64,000 bases of DNA, from assembly GCA_017165825.1 (NCBI GenBank), contig CM029370.1:22698186-22762185 (forward strand), written 5' to 3'. How positions within the stretch are numbered: position 1 is the stretch's first letter; each line of letters begins with the position of its first letter. The notes beneath the pieces are model-generated. The model had not been told where the DNA came from. It did no database searches and saw only the letters and a list, made by a program, of their open reading frames with translations. The stretch comes from Hepsetus odoe (lineage: Eukaryota; Chordata; Actinopteri; Characiformes; Hepsetidae). A program made the translations under genes and the position numbers. Below are positions 1-10,032 of the stretch, in pieces.

Positions 1-330
1 ACTGATAATACAATTCTCAGGAGAGATAGCGATGATTTACTGTCTTCTTCTTCTTCTTCTTCTTCTTCTGGACACCACAGCAGATCATCCGGTTCCATTA
101 CTTTGCATCTTGTCCTCTGCATCTTCCTCATTCAAACTGACCACCTGCATGTCCTCTCTCACCACATCCATAAAACTCCTCTTTGGTTTTCCGCTTCTCC
201 TCTTGCTAAGCAGCTCCATCTCCAACAGCCTTTCCATTCTTCATCATGCCCAGCAGTCTAGTAACGCTTCACTACCTCCCAGTGCCAGTCTTAACCCCTG
301 CTTGAATTCCACCTTGCAGTCTTCTTTCTT

Positions 331-706
331 CAAGTGAAGTCAAGTTAAGTCAGTTTTATTTATATAGCCCTTATTTGTTGTTGTCACAAAGCAGCTTTAC
401 AGAATCTGGGTCTGAGCCCCAAGAGAGTAAGCCAAGGGCGACAGACACAAGGAAAAATTCCCTAGAAAAGGAGGAAGAAACCTTGAGAGGAACCCAGATT
501 CAAAGGGAAATAAGGAAGGAAAAGAAAGAGAAAGTCCATTTCATAAGGTAATCAGTGTAGTGATGGTTTCTGGTAAAGTACTGTTCTCCGTACTGGATAC
601 TGTATTCTTGGTATCCGCGAACCCCTGGATCTGCACATTTTACATAACAGGAAGGTTAATTACTAAAAGCCTGACAAAACAAGTAGGTTTTTAGCGTGGA
701 CTTAGC
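331..706 (-). repeat. LINE-3'-end-like repeat (family D) nested in the RTE LINE
   Basis: On the minus strand it ends with ATATAAATAAAACTGACTT and TTGACTT-type tandems (about 331-370). Its body (AAGGTTTCTTCCTCC, GGGAATTTTTCCTTG, TCTGTCGCCCTTGGCTTAC) is clearly the same as the plus-strand copies at 3868-4060 and 35561-35766. It splits the RTE LINE, since the LINE's endonuclease tail resumes on either side. It therefore jumped after the LINE. No clear target duplication is visible. The shape resembles the 3' end of a 5'-truncated fish LINE, but no coding sequence is left to classify it. Confidence 0.6.
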
Positions 707-1423
707 TTGATCCTCAACTCTGACCTTACTTTCCTCCTCTTCTTGACCTCAAAGGTCAACTTGCAGACCACTGTCCTATGCTGTTTAGTTGCACAGGTCT
801 CCAATCTCCTTCAGACTGACCCTCCTGCAAAAGATATAATCCACCCGTTAGCATCTTCCACCACTCTTATACGTCATCCTGTGCTCCTACCTCTTCTTTA
901 AATAGGCATTAACTACAGCCATTTCCATCCTTTTTACAAAATCTACAACGATCTGACCTTCAGCATTCCTCTCCTTGACACCATACCTTCTCCTCATCTC
1001 CTCATCACCTCTGTTCCCTTCACCAACATGTCCATTAAAATCTGCACCGATCACCGCTCCCTCTGCCTTGGGTACACTCTCTATCACTTCATCTAACTCA
1101 CTCCAGAATTCTTTTCTCTCCTCCATCTCATAACCTGCTTGTGGGGCATAAGCACTAATAACATTCGTTATAACACCTTCAACTTCTAGCCGCCAGACAT
1201 GCTGCCAACATTCAAAGTCCCTCACTTCCAAGCTCCTAACCTTCCTTCTGTCCTCCTGTCTTTGGACATGCATTCCTCCTCTTCTTCTTCTTCTTTTTCT
1301 TTGATCAACAGCAGCCCAATATCCACTTGCATCTGCACCCTGTTGGCTAACAGCCCTGGTGGCAGTCGTTGTTAACCTGGATCTTGACAGATCCAGTATG
1401 GAAATTTGTTTGGTTGTCCGCAT
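707..1423 (-). pseudogene. LINE endonuclease (AP-endonuclease-like) remnant
   Basis: The minus-strand reading frame 1423-887 (178 codons) contains the exonuclease/endonuclease/phosphatase signature around VISAYAPQ and IGADFNGHVGEGN. It then continues with the RYGV-x-x-RN-x-EGQ-x-VVDF segment. This is the target-nicking endonuclease of RTE-like LINEs, often labelled 'craniofacial development protein 2-like' in automatic fish annotations. Beyond 887 the homology continues to about 707 with frameshifts and stops, so the copy is dead. The arginine run (RKRRRRR) near residue 45 comes from a CTT/TTC repeat in the DNA and is probably a replication-slippage product. It lies inside the 28-1558 insertion and has no host role visible here. 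Confidence 0.75.
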
Positions 1424-1558
1424 ATTAATTTGGCAAAAGTTTTACACCGGATGCCCTTCCTGATGTTAGCCTTCCAATTTATCTGGGCTTGGGACTGGCA
1501 CAATGAAATACATTGGTTTGTGCATCGCTAGTGGCTGGTTTATAGTGATGATTTACTG

Positions 1559-2540
1559 CACGTGGCTAAAATCAAGCAGTCTTTGGTATCAAATATTCCA
1601 GTTCTCATAGAAAACACATATGTACATATGACAAGCAACGCATACTGTACACATCACAAGCAAAATTAGACTTATTTTGAAAATGGAATGCACATTCCAT
1701 CAACTTATCTGGCTGTTTTCTTTATTTTAATTACATCACACCAGAAGTGTTGAAAACACACATTCCATCATCCAATCACATTTCCTGATCAGGAGGCCAA
1801 TGAACTGTTCCTTATCCTAGACCAACCACTTATGTTGTGTTTATCTGCCACTGAAGTATTTCGCCTCCTAAAGCCCCAGGAGACCAGTTCCAAGATAGCA
1901 TCTGGACCTTCTTAACCCTACACTTATCCTAGCAGCCTTAGAGAGTAACGTGGTATGCTGTTCCCAGTTAATTGATTAATGGTGTTCTATTTGAAATGTA
2001 GCAACGCAGAACTGAATTGTTTCATTTCTTAGTTTGAATCCATTTTCCCAAATAAGGCAAAGAATTTCTTCACATTTATGAAGAGCACTTGAAAGTTTCA
2101 CCAGATTGCAGTTCAGATTGCAGCTTTGAATGTTAATTCCTAATTTATGTCAGTCATACACGTCAGACATGCTTCTCACTGCTTAAGTCAACAGTCTTGT
2201 ACTATTCAGTTACAAGGTTTTTTACTTTGAACTGTTTAGCAGATGGAGACAAATGGCCTTTTGACCGCAGCTCTTGCTACCGTCCAGTAGGACAATGTCT
2301 GCACTATTTTTAAAGCAATCCATCTTTAGGTCAGGTTTCCTTGCATGCCTAAGGTTTTTCCCCTTAGGCCAAATAGGTCATGACCTGTGTTCTGACATCT
2401 TGCATGGTTTGTGCTCAGTCTCAACAATAATCCTTCCCTCTTTTACCTGCCACTGACCATGCACCATTAGTCTTGTTGCAACAAGCACATGTTTTTAGAA
2501 ATTGCAAGATAAGGCCCTAAGGACATATTCATGAAGTCAT
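1559..2540. other. Non-coding interval, nothing recognised
   Basis: AT-rich single-copy-looking sequence. Open frames are short (at most about 60 codons) with no recognisable domain, and no RNA gene or clear repeat is visible. Confidence 0.5.
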
Positions 2541-2758
2541 TACATTTACATTTAGCATTTAGCATTTAGCAGACGCTCTTATCCATACCCTTATTACAGG
2601 GACAGTCCCCCTGGATAACCTGGGGGCAACTCGGGGTTAAGGGTCTTGCTCAGGGACCCAGGGGTGGTAGTGCTAGAGGTGGGATTCAAACCTGGGACCT
2701 CTTGAGCCATAGGTCCATAGGCAAGTATCCTACTACTAGACCACCGCCACCGGGTGCC
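2541..2758 (-). mobile_element. tRNA-derived SINE, family A
   Basis: The minus strand reads: tRNA-like head with GGTTTGAATCC-type B box, body (GCAAGACCCTTAACCC, GGGGGACTGTCCCTGT), then the tail GGATAAGAGCGTCTGCTAAATGC ending in short AAATG repeats. The same family occurs at 22291, 33224, 38530 and 57911. CATTAC sits just outside both ends (2541 and 2757), a possible short target duplication. The tail hairpin with a GGATA loop is the signal recognised by L2/UnaL2-type LINE reverse transcriptase. Confidence 0.75.
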
Positions 2759-3163
2759 ATTACTTAGCACTGCAAAGGTTGGCCATGGCTATGGTACATA
2801 TGTTTAAGTTTCATCTCCGTGTGAAGCGTATCGGAACCCTTACTATTATTATTTATTGTGACCCCTTTATGCAGCAGTAACTACCATACCAAGTGTATAG
2901 TGGTGAAACATGATGGGAGGCTCTGGGTTTGAGCCACAAAGGTCATAATATGAGGAAGGGTGTCACATCTTTGATGTATTTTAATGTTGATTTCTGCTAC
3001 AACTTTCAAAAGACATTTATTTTATGTTGTATGTTGCTGTGACTGCTTCTGTAAAGAGACCTGATATAAAACAAAAAAAAAATACTTGAAACTTTGCCAA
3101 AGTTAATGCTCATTTTCACAGTCAGTTTTTCTAAGCATAAAGATTAATTTTATAATGTAAAAA

Positions 3164-3384
3164 TTCTTGTCATTGTGAAACACAGCACAGCACAATGAAA
3201 TTCAACGTGGGTGTTTCACCCATACATACTCATGCAGCAGGGAGCAGCTATTGAAAGTGCCCGGGGAGCCATGACCAGGATGGTACCTTGCTCAAGGGTA
3301 CCTCAGGGCAACCTACTGGTGAGGGAATCGACCCACAGTCTTCCGATCCAGGGGAACTCCCTAACCAATTGGCCACCGCTGCAC
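3164..3384 (-). mobile_element. tRNA-derived SINE, family B
   Basis: The minus strand carries the family signature: a head resembling a tRNA, TTGCCCTGAGGTACCCTTGA, CAAGGTACCATCCTGGTCATGG, GCTGCTCCCTGCTGCATG, and the 3' part GCTGTGCTGTG...ACAAGAAT. It is one of at least ten family B copies in the window. It contributes chance open frames here and is not a gene. Confidence 0.75.
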
Positions 3385-3867
3385 TTTATAAGACTCAGTT
3401 TAGGTGCAAACAAATCTGTCTATCCAACAATGACTTATTAATTCCAATTATACCAAGTCTTATTACTGGGAATCCTCAGAAAGTAGATTTCAAAAGACAT
3501 CTAAATCAGTATTTTTCCTCTATTCCTAGAGGCCTAATATGGAGCGATGCATTAGAGAACCACTTTTGGTTCCCTAAACAATGTTTCAGTGTAGGGTTTT
3601 TAAATGTGAATATGAATGTGAGTGTATAAAAAGAAAGGGTGTTTAAAAACCTGAAAGAAGGCAAAGAAAGCAAGCAGGGTATATATATGTAGTTCAGGTG
3701 GATTAAATGACAACTGGTGTAAGTAACAATGTCTGGTTGTGAATAAATATGAATTGAAAAACATAATGGGGAGAAACAAAGATAACAATAGTTTTGGGAG
3801 GATTATACATTTTTCCATTTTTTTTTTCCATTTTAACTGGGATATTCTCTTATCCTCTTACTATCCA

Positions 3868-4060
3868 GTGCCGAATACGATGGATTCCCTTTTAGTCTTG
3901 TTCCTCCCAATGTTACTTCCTTCAGCTTTAGGGAGTTTTTTCCTCTGCCTCTGTCACCTTTGGCTTGCTCACAAGGGGATCAAATCTGGACTTGGTAAAG
4001 CTTCTCTGCAACAACTTCAGTTGTGAAAAGCGCTATATAAATAAATTTGACTTGACTTGA
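3868..4060 (+). repeat. LINE-3'-end-like repeat (family D)
   Basis: Plus-strand copy containing GGGAGTTTTTTCCTCTGCCTC, GTCACCTTTGGCTTGCTCAC and AAGCGCTATATAAATAAATT, ending in TTGACTTGACTTGAC. It matches the minus-strand copy at 331-706 and the plus-strand copy at 35561-35766. Confidence 0.65.
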
Positions 4061-6380
4061 CATGTGCTTTGGACTGTATTGCTTGGCTGCAGGTTAATGT
4101 AATGATGAAGCATAGACATTTTCCAGCTCCACTCACTGTTTTTTTTCTAAAACAGTTTAGTTCAAAAGATGGCTTTCCCAGGTCTTTCTCATAAACGTTT
4201 TTACTACGAATGCAAGTGAATACATTTTCTAATTTCCTGTATTTAATTGATTTAATTAGAAGTTCAACTTCAGGACTCATAAAATAGTCACATGTTAGCT
4301 ACGGACAGAGAAACAGAATTAACTGCAGGTTGGCACAACAAATCTGAACTCTTCCACTCTTTCCTTAGCAGCATACTTAGCATGCTACTGCAGTAACACA
4401 ACAGGATGCCTTAATTGTGGCACTGAGAGGGAAACTTGGGGTGTTAGATGTTATCTAATGCCCACCCTAACAAGCTGTCCAGAGTGTTGGGTACACAGGA
4501 AATTCCTGTGGATCATACAGCCAGTGTCTTTAGAGCCAAAGACAAGAGTAGAAATGGGAGATGAAGACAGAAGAGAAGAAGGAGGAGGAGAAGGGGGAGG
4601 TGGACAACATGGTCTAGAAGCTGATCAGTCTATCCTGGCCTTTATTTTGTATAAAATTCTCTTCTGTCTAAAGGAAGCAGGTGGGTTTTTGTTACACATG
4701 TTATATTAAAGGTTTGAAGACCTCTGCTCATCATTTTTTTTTTTTCTGAAATCAAGTGTAATTACAGAGTGCTGAAACACCTCCTTGCTGCAGAAATAGC
4801 CTTCATTCTTCTGGCAGTAAGTTAAATTACATGCTGGAAAAGTTCTGTGAAAATATAAATGCATTCAGCCACTAAAGCGTAAGCTTGGTCAGGTACTGGA
4901 TGACAAACAGCTCTCAAAATTATCCCTAAGATGTTGGATGGAACTCATTCGCTGCAAACAGTGTTGGGTACTGGGCATGGCGATTTAAACTTTTGATGCA
5001 CTTGACCTTGTTTCAGCAATGGATGCACCTTAGGTAGTTGAATTAATTCAACTGGAGAAAGTACCAGCCTACTTTTCAACATTATCTCTACAAATCTCCC
5101 ATGATTTTCTAAAATATTGTCTGATCTGTCCTGCAGATAAAAAAGAACCAACTCAAAACAGAAAAAGTGAAGTTGATCGAAAACACATCAGTTTAATCGT
5201 CCTCTTGCTATTTTTGCTCAGTTTCTTTACTTATGCTTGATCTGCTATCATAAATCAACATTTAGGCAAACAGTGAAAGATCTTTTTTTATCAGACTTTC
5301 ACAAACTCTTCAGTCTCTAAGTATTTGCATCTGAGATTTTCTCCTTTAGCTGATATAATCCATGCATATCACATTTATTGGGAAGTTTATTTACCAGACC
5401 CAGCAGCTTCCTGAAGTTGCATGCAGTGCATGCAGTTTTACACTATTGGCTGAGGACAAATAACAAGCTCATGAGGGTATAAGAAAGTGAGATGAAAGAG
5501 ACAAAACCACCAAAGTGCTCATGCTGTGGCATAAAATCTGACACATAAAAACCTCAGATCAGTGCTTAGTTAGTTCCTGGATTAGTCATTTACATAACTT
5601 GTTTAGAGCATGAGGGGTTGAAAAGTTTACAGCATAGATTTTTAGAGTTAAAACCTCTTGTTAGATGTGCTGTCTTTTAGGAACTTGCAAATCCACCTAA
5701 TAATAAACGCAGAATTCAATCCCCCTTTTCTTCACAAATGAATTAATGTCATGAATTGTAAAGTGGGACAGGGAGAGAGGGAGGTAGGCCTTAATTAAAG
5801 GCTCATTCCTCACATAACTGGGTTTTATGGAAAAGATGGCTTTCAATAGAAGCGGTTTCAGCAACCAGCCTTGCCTACTCTCTTATGTAAGTTAGCACCT
5901 GGGCCCAAGTATTTAAGAAATGTACAAAGCCATTAACTCTGGCAGCTTATGGCCTGCCAGCACAGTCACTGTACAACCTTCCACACAACCGTGCATTAAA
6001 TAAAAGTTACAAGATGAAAAAACTTTTTATATGGCACATTTCATAAATGTGCACAACGATACAATACTGGCATAGAAATACGTTTTGCTAAGGATTGCTG
6101 TCCTGGTGGTGGCACAAAAGTAGTGGCTTATTAATTATATGCCAGAATATATCAACAAAGAAAGAAAGATTCCCACATTAATCATTAATCATAAGTAGTT
6201 TCAGGTACTTTACTTGAAGCTTATCAGCTTAAACTGATCAAATTTCCTGTCATGAAAATGTCATATGCTGTCATAAAGGGTCATAACAGATTTTGCCCAT
6301 GAAAAAAGTGTCATGTTCTCATTGTTGGGAATTGTCATAAAAGAAACATTTATAAAGCTTGATCTCATGACTTGGTCATG
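4061..6380. other. Non-coding interval, nothing recognised
   Basis: No gene, RNA or clear mobile element seen. It contains a short purine-rich GAAGAAGGAGGAGGAG stretch near 4572-4602. The short open frames (60-87 codons) lack splice-site support or domain features. Confidence 0.5.
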
Positions 6381-6490
6381 ATGGGGTACCTTGCTCAAGG
6401 GTACCTGAGGGCAACCTACTGGTCTGGTATTCAAACCCACCACCTCCCGATCCTGGGGCCTAGTCCCTAACCACTAGGTCACCACTGCCC
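6381..6490 (-). mobile_element. SINE family B fragment
   Basis: Head-half fragment on the minus strand: GGGCAGTGGTGACCTAGTGG, GGTTTGAATACC and TTGCCCTCAGGTACCCTTGA are visible. The body and 3' tail are missing. Confidence 0.65.
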
Positions 6491-8598
6491 TATTTCAATG
6501 TGCAGCATAGCCAAATTTGATCTTCCTTTCTCTCAGTGTGGAATCCCTCCATAAAAAAGGCTTCTGTGGTTGGTAATCGCATTTCATAGTAATGTGAGCA
6601 AAAACACTGCACTGGGAGAGCGCTACAACCAGCCCAGACGTTTGTTTGACGTTTAATGTGATGTCACAAACTGAGTATCATCCACTCATCACATGAATGC
6701 ACACACAATTTTAGCCCCAGAACAAGATTATACACATATTTTTAAAGATGTGCAAGATGAAATGTATAAACAATTGTCATAAACAATACATTTTAATGTG
6801 TAAAAGGATATGTAAGGAGTATAAGAGTGTAAAACACTAAAAGATTATGCTAATAAGAAATGGGCAATACATTTTTTGCTTTCTGTAGAAAAAATCTGTA
6901 GAAACCCCTTCATTAAGTGAGTTGTATCAAATGGGTAGCTTTCGGAAGTCTCTTGCCCTTTTCTTCAGGAGGATTTTCTAATCCCAAAGTATTATGTAAC
7001 GTATGTGTTTCCAAAGCTGATCATGGTTTATTTGAACAGGATTTTCGCTGAGGACTCTGATCAGCCTGGCACACTGACAGTAATTAGTTAGTCCAGTGGG
7101 TGGCCACATCAGGTTTGGGTTTAAATCTCGCTGAGATGCTTTTCCTCATGTCTGATTGTCCACATTTATGCAGATTCTAAGTCTTAATAGGTTTCACCAC
7201 TGATTATATACTTTGGGCACATCAAACCATTTCAAGAGCTGAATATTCAAAGGAATGTACATCACAAAAGTGAAAGAAAAGGTTTATTAGTTTGCAAATC
7301 AGCCTAATGTTGTTATGCATCACCCTCACTTGATGAAGTTAGATATAAAGCAGCTGTTTGAAGTACCTTTTTCAGAATGACATTCATTCAGTATCAGCCG
7401 CTAGATGAAGAAGCCTTCCCGTGAAGACACTGTTGATTTCAATTACATTCATCCTTTTCAACAGTCAAAACAAAGGCAGCTCAATTGTAACACGAAGCAG
7501 AGCTGTCTTAATCTCTTTTAGCACTTCAAACAAAAAACTCGCCTCTTCAGCCACCCACAGGCCCAGTGCAGCTATTCATGTTCTCAGGAAGAGTGTAGAA
7601 GGTCACAAGACCAAGTCCAAGGCCAAAGCAAGCTTTTCAAGATCTGCTTAAAGTATCAGCTCCTACTGCAGCCTGGAATTAGTTTGTCCCCTCTTCACTG
7701 CAAAAATGCAATATCTTAGCTCAGCTCTAAGGCAAAATTACAATCATTTGGCAAATAAAGTTTAAATTTAGGCTATATAACTAATATCTCTCATATAAGA
7801 ATATAGTAATTAAAAACTTCTCCAGCCTGCTTTTAACTTTTAAGTGAAATTACCTTGGCAGATTATTTTTGCTTGGTTCAAAGTAGTATGTATTGATACA
7901 AATAATTAAGAAAAATATTTTTAAGATGATTTCTCTTTTCATCATTTTCTTTTTTGTAGTTGTAGTGTCACATTAGCCTTAGTACAAACCTCAGAAGTCA
8001 CACAGGGTTGGCCTTTCAGCACCAGCTCATGGGTCATCTTCACTTTCCCAGACAGACTGGTTCATAATACCTGCTCATCATTTCCCTCACACTGGTCTGT
8101 GTTACACCATCTTGGCACAACCACAGAGAAAGTGCTGAGCCTTCATTCACTCTGATAGTTTCACTCATTGTCTGAATGCTCTGGGGCGGTTATCCTCAGA
8201 CCAATAGGCTCCCCTTAATGGGTTTGATGGTCAAAAACAAGGGTAAAATTTCCTCTACTCTGAATCCTTGTTTACTGGTACAGCAAATCTATACATTCTT
8301 ATAAACAAAGATAACAAAAATGTTTAACATTAACATTAATGATTCAAAAGGGAATCAAAGTTACCAAAAGTTCTTTAAGAGCACAATCTCTGTTATTTAG
8401 GGTTTGCTCTTTAAAAAGGGCAAAAAAATATTTAAGCAAATGTTTTATGCCTCAGATGTTAGAAACTTCAATTGCCATATTACACTCACATTACCCAGAT
8501 TAAAGACTTTCAGACCGGTACAGGAAAAAGAGACCTTTCATGTTGGAATGTTGTTGCTCCAGTGATATTTCCTGGCTCTTGTTTTTGTAGCCAGACTT

Positions 8599-8600
<2 letters not shown>
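6491..8600. other. Non-coding interval, nothing recognised
   Basis: AT-rich sequence without recognisable genes. One weak tRNA-like GGTTTGGGTTTAAATCTC (about 7111) may be a decayed SINE head, but the copy is too diverged to call. Confidence 0.45.

Positions 8601-8686
<86 letters not shown>
8601..8686. repeat. Compound microsatellite (TA)n(GA)n
   Basis: About 23 TA units (8601-8646) pass directly into about 20 GA units (8646-8685). The chance open frames encoding Tyr-Ile or Arg-Glu runs across it are not genes. Confidence 0.97.
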
Positions 8687-9360
8687 CAGAATAGTAATTC
8701 ATTATGAAGTATTGTGAAATTAATGTAAGACTTATCTATTATAATGATGATTATAATATTATAAAGTGTGAGCAATGCATTCTTACAACACTGTGGTTAA
8801 ATTAATATGAAGTTTTAGTTCAACAAAAAGCACACAAGTGGTGCACACAGAAAAAATCAAGTTGTACTCTAAATTCAACTTTTGTTTGGAGACAAACTGT
8901 TCTCTCCTTGAAAAACAAAGTGAGCCATTGCGTACTCGCTCACACTGATGCTCCCTGCATCTGTGCAGCTGACAAATTCTGTTTTCTCCCTGTGGGCCCT
9001 GCCCAGCTTGTCTCCAGCTCACATACCTGCTACCCTGTGTCCTTTCATTGAACCATCGATTGGTTCTGAGCAGAGGCTGGAATTTTGTTTACAGGGGTGC
9101 TGGGAGTGCCATACCTTTGGCTGCTGTAGTGCCAAAGTTTCAATGCAACAATGAGTACCTTACCAAATTGGCTCCCCATATAAAGAAGCATTATGAAAAT
9201 AAGAAGAACCTTTACACAGCCAGTTAGAAATTGCATTATAAGCACTTCTTGCACATCTTGCATGTTTTATGTGCTCCAAATTCTCTCTAGCATAGTCTCA
9301 GAAGACCCTGACTCAGAGAGCCTAGTGCTTTTTAATCTGAAGCTCAGATCTGTCCATAAG

Positions 9361-9530
9361 TGAAGTGAAAGTGAAAACAACTAATTACCATTGTGAAAAA
9401 CAGCGTAGAACGCAGTGAACCACAACCTCTGCTTATCACTCAAATACATGTGCAGCCGGGGGAAACAGTGATGGGGCAGTACCTTGCTCAAGGGTAACTC
9501 TTGCAACCTGCTGGTTTGGGAATCAAACCT
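9361..9530 (-). mobile_element. SINE family B, degraded
   Basis: The minus-strand copy retains the CACTTTCACTT 3' end (GTGAAGTGAAAGTGAAAAC on plus), CAAGGTACTGCCCCATCACTG and the B-box-like GGTTTGATTCCC. The central body is eroded. Confidence 0.6.
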
Positions 9531-9888
9531 TTAAAGTTCCTAAAAATATTTAGTTGGACAAATTCATGCTCCACTGTGATAAATTATAACTATATAATAA
9601 GAAAATGTACACAATCTTTTGTTCAGAATAAAAGTATATGACTATTTATAAATAATAAATACATGTTTAGAATGCAGAAAAATATCACCTCTGTTTGCAA
9701 ATGTGCACTCATTGTGTTTTTAAATTATACTAAAATAATAAAATCGAATCAAATTGTTATGAAGTCAGAGATTTTCACTCCTGGCAGCAAAAATCTAATA
9801 TTTGGTAATTACTGTGAAAATGCTACGAGACACACGAGAAATTGAAGTGTGAACCTACATATAGACTCTTAAAGTTTAAAAGAATGTG

Positions 9889-10032
9889 TTTATATTCATT
9901 GCAGTCTTCTGCTCCTTCTTCTTTTTCTTTCGGATGCTCCCGTTTAGAGGTCGCCACAGCGGATCAACCGTTTCCATTTCCTCCGGTCCTCTGCATCTTC
10001 CTGCTTCAAACCAAATTTATATTCATTGCAGT
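9889..10032 (-). mobile_element. 5'-truncated RTE-like LINE tail with perfect 17-bp target duplication
   Basis: A 110-bp insert (9906-10015) is the same 3' terminus as the LINE at 28-1558. On the minus strand it encodes the reverse transcriptase C-terminal piece with EDAEDRRKWKRLIRCGDL, then GGTCGCCACAGCGGAT-region sequence (plus orientation 9952-9965) and a GAA-rich 3' tail. It is bounded by identical 17-mers TTTATATTCATTGCAGT at 9889-9905 and 10016-10032. This is a textbook target-primed reverse-transcription product. Confidence 0.85.

Larger units (their letters stand above)
28..1558 (-). mobile_element. RTE-like LINE, internally deleted, flanked by target-site duplication
   Basis: Read on the minus strand this is a non-LTR retrotransposon copy. 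The target duplication GATGATTTACTG is seen at 31-42 and 1547-1558; with one mismatch it extends to 15 bp (28-42, 1544-1558). The 5' part (about 1543 down to 1430) is untranslated. Next comes an endonuclease domain (1423 to about 707), then a short piece of the reverse transcriptase C-terminus (about 250-80, with the RRSGKPKRSFMDVVREDM-type motif). The 3' end is a GAA-repeat tail at 45-70. Most of the reverse transcriptase is missing, and another repeat (331-706) is inserted inside. GAA-type tails instead of poly(A) are typical of RTE-clade LINEs. The clade assignment comes from motif recognition, not a search. Confidence 0.75.

Noticed and set aside
8472..8775. Tyr-Ile and Arg-Glu/Ser-Leu repeat open frames on both strands
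   Set aside because: Translations of the (TA)n(GA)n tract.
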